From Microbulbifer elongatus (GTDB lineage Bacteria; Pseudomonadota; Gammaproteobacteria; Pseudomonadales; Cellvibrionaceae), in assembly GCF_021165935.1 (NCBI RefSeq), contig NZ_CP088953.1, forward strand, positions 3,395,501 through 3,459,500: a stretch of 64,000 bases of DNA. Reading direction: 5' to 3'. Below, in pieces: positions 9,746-19,152 of this stretch. The translations under genes and the position numbers were made by a program. Numbering within the stretch: position 1 is the first letter of the stretch; each line of letters opens with the position of its first letter. A model generated the notes under the pieces. The model made no database searches and had not been told where the DNA came from. It saw nothing but the letters and a program-made list of their open reading frames with translations.

Positions 9746-10076
9746 TTATCCGAAGGCAGCCCCCGGATTCTTTACCACCACATACGTTGCCGTCTTCGGC
9801 AGCCAGCGATAGTAGTTACCTTTTGCATAAAAATAGGGTTTACCGCTGACAATCACCTTGCGGTATCCCACTGGTAGCGCTTTTGCACGATATCCCACTG
9901 GGTACATTTTTTTTCACAACCACAACCGTTTTCTGTTGCGGTTTCGCGTGATGGTGGTGTGCACTGTGACGCTCGCTATAGCGTGGGCTCGCATCCGCAT
10001 AAGGGGCCGCAATACTTCCTGAAAACAGGACCAGTGTCATGGCAATGGCCATCAAGGGCTTCTGCAGATTTGGCAT
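9746..10076 (-). pseudogene. Small secreted protein gene frameshifted at an A8 run
   Basis: The frame starts at 10076 with a strong TAGGAGG site and a signal-peptide-like N-terminus (MPNLQKPLMAIAMTLVLFSG), then His-rich and TVVVVKK segments. At an eight-A run (forward T8 near 9906-9913) the frame continues into an unrelated tail stopping at 9840. Shifting one base gives YPVGYRAKALPVGYRKVIVS, GKPYFYAKGNYYRWLPKTA and TYVVVKNPGAAFG, stopping at 9746. These repeated P-x-GYR and PYFYxxGxYY segments look like a family of small periplasmic proteins (DUF6515-like, by memory). One extra A explains it: true mutation, slippage or sequencing error. Confidence 0.7.
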
Positions 10077-10222
10077 AGGTTTCCTCCTAAGTTTGCAGAT
10101 CCGGTTCAGTCGCGTACGGCGTTCGAGTACCGATGGAAGAATTCTATTCGCTGGCCAGTTAAGTGGGGTTTCTGCAAGCTAAAGAAATGTAAATAACCGT
10201 TTACCGCACTTTACCCACAAAA

Positions 10223-10254
10223 AAGGCCGCAGCAGGTAACCCCACTGCGGCCTT
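10223..10254 (-). terminator. Terminator after the GH5 gene at 10290
   Basis: Inverted repeat AAGGCCGCAG ... CTGCGGCCTT; read on the minus strand it is followed by a run of Ts (forward CACAAAAAA). It lies just downstream of the minus-strand stop at 10290. Confidence 0.85.
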
Positions 10255-10289
10255 GTTTTCCCCGGGGCATACCCGGGCTTGAGTTGGAT

Positions 10290-13200
10290 CTACTGATTCA
10301 GGGACTCGTAGTAAGAAGAACGATCGATCAACAAATCACAAACCGGTTTGTGCAGGTCGATATGAATCTTACTTCCCTCGGTGTTGGAGCCCGGGGCGCC
10401 GGTTTCCGTGAGGGTTGCTTCTTCCGCAGTCATCGCACAGTACATCTGGAAGCCATCGTTGTTGGATACCCAGCCGCCAGTGGGTTCACCGTAGGGGCCG
10501 GCGCACCATTGGCAACCATCCAGTGGCGTGTTGCCGTTGCCCCACTCCTTACCGGAGAGCTGCCAGGCGTGCATACCGCCAATGGCGTCCTTGTTCTGTT
10601 CCGCCTGCGCGTACCAGTCGACAAACTTCTGGTAACGCACGTTCAGGTCTTCGGCCACTGTCGCTTCCGAGGCCACCGGCCAGCTGAACTCACCGATATA
10701 GGTTGGCTTATTCAGTACCCGCCCTACTTCGGCGAGTTGGTCGATATTAGCCAGGGTTTCCGCGTCGGACATATTCCACCAGGTGGGATAAAGGTGCGCA
10801 CTGATTGCGTCGATAGTGGGCAAATCGTTGACCGTTCTGACGAAATTGAAGTCATCCCCGGTGCCATTATGGCCAAATGAGGACTCCGCACCGATCGATA
10901 CCAGATGACTGGGGGCGAGTGACTTGATCAGACTGGAAATATCGTCCACCCACGCTTTGAAAATTTGCACATTACAGCTGCTTTCACAGCGGGGTTCGTT
11001 GGCCAGCTCCCACATCATGATGGCCGGATCTTCCGCGTAGGTATAGCCGGTCAAGGGGTTCTGGTGCTGCAACAGTTCGGTGATAAAGCCTTTGAACTTG
11101 TCTACGGACGACGGCGTGGAGAAATGCGGCGAACCGTAAGAATCCAGGTTACCGAAGTAGTTCCAGTGATCCGCCAGTGACAACACCAGCTTGATGTCGT
11201 ACTGATGAGCCAGTGCCACATAGTTGTCGAACAGCTCGAAACTGCGATCCACAATGGCCTGCTCGGCAGCGGTGCGATTCGCTTTGGTCAGCAGGAAGTC
11301 TTCACCGGACTTCATGTTGATGCAGACACCATCATGGGTTTTGGTGTCGTTGCAGAACATCCAGGTGCGCACCGAGGTCATGCCGAGATGGTGCGCGCGC
11401 TGAAAGAAGTCTTCCGCCATAGCTTCCGGCTTGTACATCAGGTAGTACTGGTTGGAACCGTTAAAGTAGAACGGCTGGTTACCCAGAACAAACTGTGTGC
11501 CCAGGGTATCCACATAGAAGGGACCGGGGGCATTACCCACCTGCACCCTCAAAGCTTTTTTCAGGCTAGTGCCGGCAACTCCAAATTCCAGGTCGTAGAG
11601 ACCATCACCGCTGGTAGGAATTACCAGTGGGCTGTTACCAGCATATACCTGGGTGGCACCACCGTTAACGGAATACGTCAGGTCACCGGTGGCGTCCTTA
11701 TCGAAGTCCACGGTAATGTCCGCACCACTGCTCAAGTGGTCGAACGCCTGTGGGCTGTTGATTTCCAGGTTGCCGAGGAAGTTCACGCACAGGTTGTGTA
11801 CGCTGGCCCAGCCCCAATCGCCTTCGCGATTAATCATGCCGATGCGATGTACACCCGCACTCAGGTTGTGCACAAACTCCATGTCCTGGGGTGCTGAAAC
11901 GGGCGTATTCGGCCACACCATATTCGACAGGCCACCGTCGTCCAGCAGGTAGGACACATACTTGTCGCCGCCCTCGGTGCTATAGGTGAGCAGTACCTGA
12001 TACTGACCGGCCTTTTCCAGACTAAAAGTCCAGTAGGCGGCGCTGCCATTGGTGCCGGTGACCTTCGCGCGGTCACCTTCAATTACAGCACCTTCGGAAG
12101 TCACCGTGCTGATATCGAAGCAGTCACCGGTAAGCGCTTCCGTAGCGGTCACCAGGAAATCTGCCGAGGCACTGCCGTGATCACTGCTGCTGAACTGGGC
12201 GCTATAGCTGACGGTTTGCCCACTACTTAGGCTGGCCACGTGCGCTTCATTCAAGGTGAGTACACCGCTGCCGTAGCTGTAGTCACTGGCCTGCAGAGCG
12301 ACACCATCGGCGTTAACACCGGTAAAGGAGAAGGAACCGGAATCCAGGTTGAAGGCCAGCGCGGTGGGCGCATCTACATTGACGGTCTGGCTATCCGGAG
12401 AGACCGTTGGCATCACCACAGGCTCGCTGTCTACACGCAGCTCTACGGATACGGACTGGTTGCCCAGGTCGGCATCCTCGAAAGTAGCGGTCAGGGTATA
12501 ACTGCCCACCGCGAGTGTGCTGATATAGCCCGCTTCCAGGGTCAGGCTCGCCGCACTCACGCTGTAGTCGATGCCCTGCTGGAGCGTGGTACCGCCATTT
12601 CTGAGGCCGGTAAAAGTATAAGAGCCACTGCTCAGGCTGTAGCTGACGCTTTCACCGGAACCAACCTGTACGCTCTTGCTGGCCGGGCTCAGTGTGGGAT
12701 CTTCCGGCACTACTTCCGCCGGGATAACCCGCACGTCGCCCAACAGGATATAGCCCCAGTTACCACCGGTTCCATCCACGCCGATAACCTGTTCCCCGGC
12801 ACTCAGGTTCGCAGTTATGGAATAGGTCTCGGTACCGGTGGTGGCCGGTGTTGCAACCTGTTGCGTGCTGCCACCCACATAGAATGTATTGGTTTTTTCA
12901 CCGTGGGGGGACTGGTAATCAAACTCCACCACATATTCCCCGGACATGGGGGCGTAGTAGAGCCACTGCGCCTGGCCGTGATTGAGTTCAACAAAGCCGT
13001 CCACCAGTTCCGCGCCGTCGCTGAGCACGGCATCCTGCGGTGTCAGTGTCTGGGCTTCGTCGCTCACCTCCACCACATTGATATCGACCGCAAGTGGCGT
13101 GGCGCTGGCAAAATTTAGCTGGAAACTATAGTTTCCTGTGTCAAGGCTGCTCAGGTAGGCAGCACTGAAAGTGAGCTCGTAACCGTTCAGGCTGTAGGCA

Positions 13201-13637
13201 CTTTCACCCATGGACGTCGCCAGCGTGGTGTTGTCCACGGACACCAGAGTGTCGCCATCAGTATTCAAGGTAAAGACCACATCGCTGCCGCCATCGCTGT
13301 TGAAGGAGCGGGATTGTGGAGATACGACTGGCACCGGATCGGGATCGGGATCGGGATCGGGATCGGGATCGGGATCGGGATCGCCACCAGTCTCGCAGTC
13401 TTCAATAAATTCCCATGGCCCCCAACGCTCATTGCGATCGGGTGCAGTGCCTATCACCCACCATTTGGCTTTGAAGTGGGCGCTGTCATAGGTGACCAGT
13501 TCGTTACCTTTGTACTGGAAGGCGGTATCCCATTCCGGCGCGGTACAGGCGGCCGCCTGTGCACCAAGGGGAACGGCCATCATCGCGGCTATTGCCAGCG
13601 ACAGGCCTGTTTTTGCTTTTATCATTTCACTCACCAT
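10290..13637 (-). CDS. Secreted modular GH5 endo-mannanase
   Basis: 1115 residues (or 1111 from the second Met, MIKAKTGLSLAIAAMMAV, a better signal-peptide start). Order: signal peptide; CBM5/12-type module (~31-82: FKAKWWVIGTAPD, WGPWEFI); a DP-repeat linker; X2-like beta-domain; a carbohydrate-binding-like beta-sandwich (~200-315); two more X2-like domains; another sandwich (~505-625); an Ig-like domain; and a C-terminal GH5 catalytic domain (~710-1115). WELANEPR holds the acid/base Glu (~881) and YIGEFSWPV the nucleophile (~983). The sequence is GH5_7-like, i.e. endo-beta-1,4-mannanase, acting outside the cell. It lies downstream of a second GH5 gene on the same strand, 243 bases apart. 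Confidence 0.88.
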   Translation of the reverse strand: MVSEMIKAKTGLSLAIAAMMAVPLGAQAAACTAPEWDTAFQYKGNELVTYDSAHFKAKWWVIGTAPDRNERWGPWEFIEDCETGGDPDPDPDPDPDPDPDPVPVVSPQSRSFNSDGGSDVVFTLNTDGDTLVSVDNTTLATSMGESAYSLNGYELTFSAAYLSSLDTGNYSFQLNFASATPLAVDINVVEVSDEAQTLTPQDAVLSDGAELVDGFVELNHGQAQWLYYAPMSGEYVVEFDYQSPHGEKTNTFYVGGSTQQVATPATTGTETYSITANLSAGEQVIGVDGTGGNWGYILLGDVRVIPAEVVPEDPTLSPASKSVQVGSGESVSYSLSSGSYTFTGLRNGGTTLQQGIDYSVSAASLTLEAGYISTLAVGSYTLTATFEDADLGNQSVSVELRVDSEPVVMPTVSPDSQTVNVDAPTALAFNLDSGSFSFTGVNADGVALQASDYSYGSGVLTLNEAHVASLSSGQTVSYSAQFSSSDHGSASADFLVTATEALTGDCFDISTVTSEGAVIEGDRAKVTGTNGSAAYWTFSLEKAGQYQVLLTYSTEGGDKYVSYLLDDGGLSNMVWPNTPVSAPQDMEFVHNLSAGVHRIGMINREGDWGWASVHNLCVNFLGNLEINSPQAFDHLSSGADITVDFDKDATGDLTYSVNGGATQVYAGNSPLVIPTSGDGLYDLEFGVAGTSLKKALRVQVGNAPGPFYVDTLGTQFVLGNQPFYFNGSNQYYLMYKPEAMAEDFFQRAHHLGMTSVRTWMFCNDTKTHDGVCINMKSGEDFLLTKANRTAAEQAIVDRSFELFDNYVALAHQYDIKLVLSLADHWNYFGNLDSYGSPHFSTPSSVDKFKGFITELLQHQNPLTGYTYAEDPAIMMWELANEPRCESSCNVQIFKAWVDDISSLIKSLAPSHLVSIGAESSFGHNGTGDDFNFVRTVNDLPTIDAISAHLYPTWWNMSDAETLANIDQLAEVGRVLNKPTYIGEFSWPVASEATVAEDLNVRYQKFVDWYAQAEQNKDAIGGMHAWQLSGKEWGNGNTPLDGCQWCAGPYGEPTGGWVSNNDGFQMYCAMTAEEATLTETGAPGSNTEGSKIHIDLHKPVCDLLIDRSSYYESLNQ
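13334..13383. repeat. GGGATC hexanucleotide tandem array (DP linker)
   Basis: Near-perfect tandem hexamer GGGATC, about eight units, encoding Asp-Pro repeats between the CBM5/12 and X2-like modules of the GH5 protein. It is coding sequence and prone to slippage in multiples of two residues. Confidence 0.85.
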
Positions 13638-13880
13638 GCATTTTTTATTGGTGTTTCATTGGAGTGAGTTCGCCGTTAACTGCGACCAGTGTCGATACAG
13701 CGGACAACAGCGGCACAAGCAGAATCTGACTGCCCGGCAACTCTGCGGCCCGCGATACACGCACCGCACTTCACGGCAAAGGAACTGCCGTGCAATGACC
13801 AGCGCACCACGGTGCACCAGCCACTGTTCTTTGCCTATTGCCGGCACGCACCGGCAAATATCGGCGGTAATCACACCGCC

Positions 13881-16800
13881 TCAGGGCACCCTGCTGACAC
13901 AGGCGGATACATCACCCGGCCACTGATTCCACTGCCAGGCCCAGCCTCCTGCATAACCGAGGTCGTGCAGGCGCGCGCACAGATCGCGGCCATCTACCGG
14001 GTCATTGAGAACATTCAGGTCTTCAACATAAAACTCGCCAACCACAATGGGCTTGTCGACGCCCCAGTAGTCTGCTGAGTGATGGAAAGGAGACCAGGCC
14101 CCGTTCTTGCCTTCATTGTTGTAGTAGTGGGGCTGATAGAAATCGAGCACGGCCAGAGCGTCCCCGTCTGCGGCGGCGATCAGGCGATCGTCCCGGTACA
14201 GATTGGTTCCGCCGGCCACATCGGAGTTGTATTTACCCATGGATTTAGAGCCGGTGGTCACCAGTGCCTGCTGGCCGAGGTTCTGTGCTACCCGGTGAAT
14301 AGTCGCCGCCATTTTTGCCTGTACCCGCTGTAACTGGGCCAGGGTCGGCCGACGACCACCATCCGCGGCGAGCCAGGATTCCGTCATGTTTTCCGGTTCG
14401 TTGAACAGCTCCCAGGCCACGAGTTGTGGATGGCTGTTGAGCTGCTCCACCATCGGCGTGAGAGCGTTGTCCAGATAGGATTGCAATACCGCGTCCTGAG
14501 TCAGTAACCGGTAATTATCGAAGGTCGGCGGATTGCGCACGTCGTTGGCCCGCAACATATCGAAAGACCATAGGGAGGGGACAATGTACACGTCGTACTC
14601 CGCGGCAATATCCAGTGCCCGCTGCAGGTCCTGAATGAAGCTGCCACCAGGCCCGGTGACCACCTGCTCGCCATTTACATTGCCCCAGGCCGGGGTATAG
14701 GAACCGTCGGTGTGAATCCACCAGCGCAGGGTATTGCCGCCGGCATCCACCAGATCCTGCAAGGCACTGCGCAGGGAATTTTCATCCAGACCATTGCCAA
14801 TATCGTTGGCGAAATTGAACCAGGCGATATTGAAACCGTTCAGGTACAGGGGCTTGCCGTTGTACAGAATACGACTGTTGGCGGCAGCGGCTTCCACCGT
14901 GACGGTTTTACTGTGTTGATGGGATTTTCCGCTGTCATCAAGCACCGTCAGGGTCACGGTGTACTCCCCGGCACTGTAGCTGTGGTTTACCTGTGCACCG
15001 GTTGCACTACTACCATCGCCGAAGGTCCACTGATAGCTGACGATTTCCCCATCTCCATCGTAGGAGTTGGTCCCATCAAAGCTGATCTGTTCATCGGGTT
15101 GCGGTACACCCGGTGCGAACGTGAAGCGTGCCAGCGGTGTACCGTCATTAGCGACCGGCACGTTTTTCTGAGCGACGATCTGCGAGTAAGCACCAAACAC
15201 ATCACAGGCATCGTCGTACTGATACTCTGGATTACAGTAGATGGTAAAACGATCCCAGTCGTTATACAGACCGTCACAGGCCATGGCCGGTCCCGGTGTG
15301 GTATCGCAGTAAGGGCCGCCCATATTTTCTTCGCTGGGGATTTCCCAGAAATCCGTGTCGGACAGAATCCACATCAGCGCGCCATCGAGATCCTCGGCGT
15401 CGGCAATTGCCAGCCATTCCTCGAAAACACGTTTGCGCTCTGCCGGGGTAATACCGTCGCGGCCGTCCCAGTGCATCCACGGCTTCATGGTATTGGGGTC
15501 AAACTGCAGCATCCGGCCATATTCACCCATGTACACGGGCTTGCCCATGGCGCGCGCCTTGGCGATACGGCTGCGGGCAAACTCCTTGGCCTGCTCCTCA
15601 TCCAATCCCCACCAATCCGGGTACATATGGAAAGAGGCCGCATCGATATTCGGGAAACTGTGATCGGTGACGAAGTCGTTGCCGTCTTTGCCCTTCTGGT
15701 CTTCAGGTTCCCAGGGATTGTCCGCATCGAACCCTTCGGTGCCGGTGGACACCAGATGGCGCGGTGCGATGGATTTGATATGGGAGGAGATATCGTCAAT
15801 CCAGTCGTGGAAGTCGGCTTTCTGTTCCGGCGTACAGGTGATGCAGCGCGGCTCATTCGCCAGTTCCCACATCATGATGGTGGGGTCATCCTTGTAAGCA
15901 ACGCCACTGATGGTATTGACCCGATTCAGCAGGTAGGAAATGTATTCCTTGAAACGTGTGCGCGACCAGTCATCGCCGTAGTACTGGGCATTGGCTTCAG
16001 CGAGGAAAATATGATCTTCCTTCGCGACCATTTCCCCATCCACTTCCACCATCACCACCGGCGGTGTCACGCCCCGCTGGCGTTGTTCGGAGCGATAACA
16101 GGCTTCATAGTCCTGCGGTCCTTCCACACCGTCACCGTCGTTATCCACAATGATATTCGGCGACCAGTAGGCGTAATGGCACATACCGCCGAAACCACCC
16201 CAGTAGTTGGTCAGTGGCAGAATCAGTTTCAGGCCCGCTTTGCGTGCCTCTTCCACAACCCAGTCAAGGCGAGCGAAGGCGGCTTCATTAAAGCGCTCGG
16301 TAGCGCTGACCGAATCCGGGTTCTCTGGCTGGAAGCACATGATGTCGCCATCCAGGCCGGTATTGGCCAGGGTCCCGTAATACTCACCGTCGCAGAATGC
16401 CCAGGTACGGAAGCTGGTCATACCCAGGTTTTCCGCACTGGCAAACAGGTCCGTCACCATCTGCTCGTGCTTGTAGAACGGGATATAGCTGTTGGCGCCG
16501 TTGGTATAGAAATACTCGCCGTTAAGACCAAAGTGGCCGTCATCGGTGACGTAAACAAAGCCGTCTTCATAACTGCCTGCAGCCACAATGGAAATAGTGG
16601 AAGTGGCAGCATCCGATTGCGCGAATGTCACTTCCAAAACCAGCTGCTCACCAGCGGTGCGCCCGTGGAAAAGCTGCGAGGAAAGTGACAGCTGCGAGCC
16701 ACCGAGTGTGTAATCACTGCTGTTTAGCGGTTGCCCGGCGAGTGTCACAGTGCTGAGGGTGTCGCCATCCAGATTCAGTGTTAGCACCAGGTCCGCGCTA

Positions 16801-17492
16801 TCCCCTGCGGTGAAAGAAACCGTTGCCGGGGAAAGCGATGGCTCCGGGGTATCGGCCGTAACCAGCGCAATATTTGCACCCAGCACCTCGATATAGCCCC
16901 AGTTTGCCTGCGGGCGTCCATCCACCGAAAACTGGTGATTGCCACCTGACAGTGTGACATTGTCAAACACCACACTCTGAATGCCGGTATCCGCGGTGTT
17001 GGTCACCGCGCGACTTTCGCCAGCGGCGGTAAAGGTATTGGTTTTCGCACCATGGGGGGCAGCGATATCAAACGATACCCGGTATTGTCCCGGCTGACTG
17101 ATGGCATGTGTCCAGGTTACGAAGCCATGGGCCAGCGTAATACGCTCACCTTCAAGCACCGCGCCATCGCTGAGGGAGCCGGCCGCGGCGCTCAGGGTGT
17201 AATCCCCGCTGGGATCGGGATCGGGATCGGGATCGGGATCGGGATCGGGATCAGGGTCCACAGAGCCCTCACATTGCGTCAGGTACTCCCAGGGACCCCA
17301 TTGTTCACTGGGGTCAGGCGCCTGGCCTTTCACCCACCATTTCGCGCGGAACGCATCGCCCAGGTAGACGACTTCCTCGCCACCGGTGTATTGGGTATTC
17401 GCGGAATACGCAGGAGAATCACACCCGGCCGCAAGCACGGGCTGGCTGGCGGCGAATGATATCGCTGCCGCTAATTGCACTATTTTTTTCAT
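13881..17492 (-). CDS. Secreted enzyme with two GH catalytic domains (GH5 mannanase plus GH5-like)
   Basis: 1203 residues from MKKIVQLAAAISFAASQPVL at 17492; the frame is open to 17642 but the upstream part lacks a signal peptide. Order: signal; CBM5/12-like module (FRAKWWVKGQAPDP); DP linker; beta-sandwich (~105-228); X2-like domain; first GH5 domain (~323-770; WELANEPR acid/base, YMGEYGRML nucleophile; DNDGDG calcium-like loop); PKD domain (YDGDGEIVSYQWTFGDGS); and a second catalytic domain (~880-1203) with WELFNEPENM and IVVGEFYVED. The first is GH5_7-like. The second is clan GH-A, subfamily not placed, and nearly duplicates the next gene. Probably secreted mannan hydrolysis with two activities. 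Confidence 0.87.
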   Translation of the reverse strand: MKKIVQLAAAISFAASQPVLAAGCDSPAYSANTQYTGGEEVVYLGDAFRAKWWVKGQAPDPSEQWGPWEYLTQCEGSVDPDPDPDPDPDPDPDPSGDYTLSAAAGSLSDGAVLEGERITLAHGFVTWTHAISQPGQYRVSFDIAAPHGAKTNTFTAAGESRAVTNTADTGIQSVVFDNVTLSGGNHQFSVDGRPQANWGYIEVLGANIALVTADTPEPSLSPATVSFTAGDSADLVLTLNLDGDTLSTVTLAGQPLNSSDYTLGGSQLSLSSQLFHGRTAGEQLVLEVTFAQSDAATSTISIVAAGSYEDGFVYVTDDGHFGLNGEYFYTNGANSYIPFYKHEQMVTDLFASAENLGMTSFRTWAFCDGEYYGTLANTGLDGDIMCFQPENPDSVSATERFNEAAFARLDWVVEEARKAGLKLILPLTNYWGGFGGMCHYAYWSPNIIVDNDGDGVEGPQDYEACYRSEQRQRGVTPPVVMVEVDGEMVAKEDHIFLAEANAQYYGDDWSRTRFKEYISYLLNRVNTISGVAYKDDPTIMMWELANEPRCITCTPEQKADFHDWIDDISSHIKSIAPRHLVSTGTEGFDADNPWEPEDQKGKDGNDFVTDHSFPNIDAASFHMYPDWWGLDEEQAKEFARSRIAKARAMGKPVYMGEYGRMLQFDPNTMKPWMHWDGRDGITPAERKRVFEEWLAIADAEDLDGALMWILSDTDFWEIPSEENMGGPYCDTTPGPAMACDGLYNDWDRFTIYCNPEYQYDDACDVFGAYSQIVAQKNVPVANDGTPLARFTFAPGVPQPDEQISFDGTNSYDGDGEIVSYQWTFGDGSSATGAQVNHSYSAGEYTVTLTVLDDSGKSHQHSKTVTVEAAAANSRILYNGKPLYLNGFNIAWFNFANDIGNGLDENSLRSALQDLVDAGGNTLRWWIHTDGSYTPAWGNVNGEQVVTGPGGSFIQDLQRALDIAAEYDVYIVPSLWSFDMLRANDVRNPPTFDNYRLLTQDAVLQSYLDNALTPMVEQLNSHPQLVAWELFNEPENMTESWLAADGGRRPTLAQLQRVQAKMAATIHRVAQNLGQQALVTTGSKSMGKYNSDVAGGTNLYRDDRLIAAADGDALAVLDFYQPHYYNNEGKNGAWSPFHHSADYWGVDKPIVVGEFYVEDLNVLNDPVDGRDLCARLHDLGYAGGWAWQWNQWPGDVSACVSRVP
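17211..17258. repeat. GGGATC tandem array in the second GH5 gene
   Basis: The same GGGATC hexamer array as at 13334, encoding the DP linker after the CBM5/12 module. Shared N-terminal modules and linker in the two genes suggest duplication or module exchange. Confidence 0.85.
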
Positions 17493-17751
17493 CGCTATGG
17501 CTCTTACGTTTTTATTGTTCAGAGCACTGGATACAGCTGGATTCCAGTTTTCCTGGTTGTGAAAACCGATTGATTGAATGAATAAAAGAACTACTAATTT
17601 ATTGTTGTAACCACCGGCGGCCGGCCACGTTGAAATGCTCACTACCGGCGCAGAATACCCAGGCGGACACCCTCCTGGGGTACTTCGCGCAACGCGAGGT
17701 TTGCGTTGCGCAAAATTTGAGATGCGTCTGCTGAATTAACCCTTTCTCCCG

Positions 17752-18915
17752 TTAGGGAACATTCCGAACACAGGCAGCAACCTTGTCCGGCCACTGGTTC
17801 CACTGCCAACCCCAACCGCCCGCATAGCCGAGATCGTAAAGTCGCTTGCACAATTCACTGGCTAAAACCGGGTCTCCCATGAGGACAAGGTCTTCGATAT
17901 AGAATTCACCGATTACGATGGGCTTATCCAGGCCCCAGTGATCCGCCGAATGATGAAACGGGGACCAGGCTCCCTGCTTTCCTTCATTGTTGTAATAATG
18001 AGCCTGATAAAAATCGAGTACTGCCAGAGCGTCGTTATCCGCTGCAGCAATAAGCCGATCGTCGCGATACAGGTTTTCACCACCGGCAGCATCGGAGTTG
18101 TATTTGCCCAGTGATTTGGATCCCGTTGTAACCAGTGCAACTTGATCCTGCGACTGCGCTACCCGGTGAATTGTGGCCGCCATTTTTCCCTGGACCCGCT
18201 GAAGATCGGCAAGTGTGGGGCGTCGGCCACCATCCGCTTCAAACCAGGTTTCGGTCATATTTTCGGGTTCGTTAAACAGCTCCCAGGCAACCAGTTGTGG
18301 ATGCCCATTCAATGCTTGCACCATCGGTGACAGGGCCTGGTCCAGGTAGGACTGCAATACCGCGTCTTCGGTCAGCAGTCGATAGTTATCGGCCGTTGGA
18401 GGGTTTCGATAGCTGTTCGCCCTCAGCATGTCGAACGACCAAAGGGACGGGACGATATACACCCCGTACTCCGCCGCTATATCCAGCGCCCGCGCCAGAT
18501 CTTCAATAAAGGTACCGCCGGGACCACTAACCAGGCGCACTCCATCGACGTTTTCCCACGCCGGGGTGTAAGCGCCATCGGTATGCATCCACCAACGCAG
18601 TGTATTGCCGCCCGCATCAACAACGTCCTGTAGTGCCTTGCGCAGTTCGGGCTCAGCCAGCCCGCTGCCCACATCGTTGGCAAAATCAAACCAGGCAATA
18701 TTGAAACCGTTTAAATACAGCCTTTCGCCCTGATAGGTAATAAAGCCTTGGGCAACCCGCTGTGGTTCATCATCTTCAGAGCCGGGCGTAGTCGGTGGTG
18801 GATTGCTTCCCACATCACTATCCGAGATCGTTGAGTGAGAGTCGTCACCGGATGATCCACATCCAAACAGGATCAGGAGAATACATGTGGCGATCAGTTT
18901 CGTTACGAATTTCAT
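17752..18915 (-). CDS. Lipoprotein glycoside hydrolase, clan GH-A (GH5-like)
   Basis: 387 residues from MKFVTKLIATCILLILFGCG at 18915; LILFGC is a lipobox, so the protein should be lipid-anchored. A Ser/Pro/Asp-rich linker precedes a single catalytic domain (~60-387) with WELFNEPENM (acid/base) and IVIGEFYIED (nucleophile). Roughly four of five residues match the C-terminal domain of the gene at 13881, a clear duplication. Activity is probably on mannan or manno-oligosaccharides, inferred from context. The upstream frame to 18948 lacks support. It lies upstream of the 13881 gene on the same strand. Confidence 0.85.
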   Translation of the reverse strand: MKFVTKLIATCILLILFGCGSSGDDSHSTISDSDVGSNPPPTTPGSEDDEPQRVAQGFITYQGERLYLNGFNIAWFDFANDVGSGLAEPELRKALQDVVDAGGNTLRWWMHTDGAYTPAWENVDGVRLVSGPGGTFIEDLARALDIAAEYGVYIVPSLWSFDMLRANSYRNPPTADNYRLLTEDAVLQSYLDQALSPMVQALNGHPQLVAWELFNEPENMTETWFEADGGRRPTLADLQRVQGKMAATIHRVAQSQDQVALVTTGSKSLGKYNSDAAGGENLYRDDRLIAAADNDALAVLDFYQAHYYNNEGKQGAWSPFHHSADHWGLDKPIVIGEFYIEDLVLMGDPVLASELCKRLYDLGYAGGWGWQWNQWPDKVAACVRNVP

Positions 18916-19025
18916 CAAAGATCTAGTCACTACCTGAGGGTGAAACACTCTCCACGGAAGACATGAGAAACATCACCCGTGAAAGATAAAATTTTTACAA
19001 AAGGTATTATTGTTTTTTTAAAAAT

Positions 19026-19045
19026 GCCTCCGGCGAACCGGAGGC
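19026..19045 (-). terminator. Terminator after the first TonB receptor
   Basis: Perfect stem GCCTCCGG / CCGGAGGC with a CGAA loop; on the minus strand it is followed by ATTTTT. It separates the TonB receptor from the GH lipoprotein gene downstream. Confidence 0.85.
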
Positions 19046-19152
19046 CAATGTCGAGAGTCCGACAACTGCGGAAAGGAGAGTCAGGCCACGCCTCGCGTAG
19101 CCCCGAAAAAAACCATCCACGCCGCTCACACGCGGACGGTTTTGCACAACGA

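Noticed and set aside
13334..13383. GGGATC tandem repeat considered as a regulatory satellite
   Set aside because: It is in frame and encodes the Asp-Pro linker.
14712..16688. 658-residue plus-strand open frame opposite the two-headed GH gene
   Set aside because: Antisense shadow; low-complexity composition and no domain, while the minus strand is a clear glycoside hydrolase.
17687..17715. Inverted repeat GCGCAACGC/GCGTTGCGC after the GH lipoprotein gene as a terminator
   Set aside because: Stem is good but there is no T-run on the minus strand; it might be an attenuator, not enough to call.
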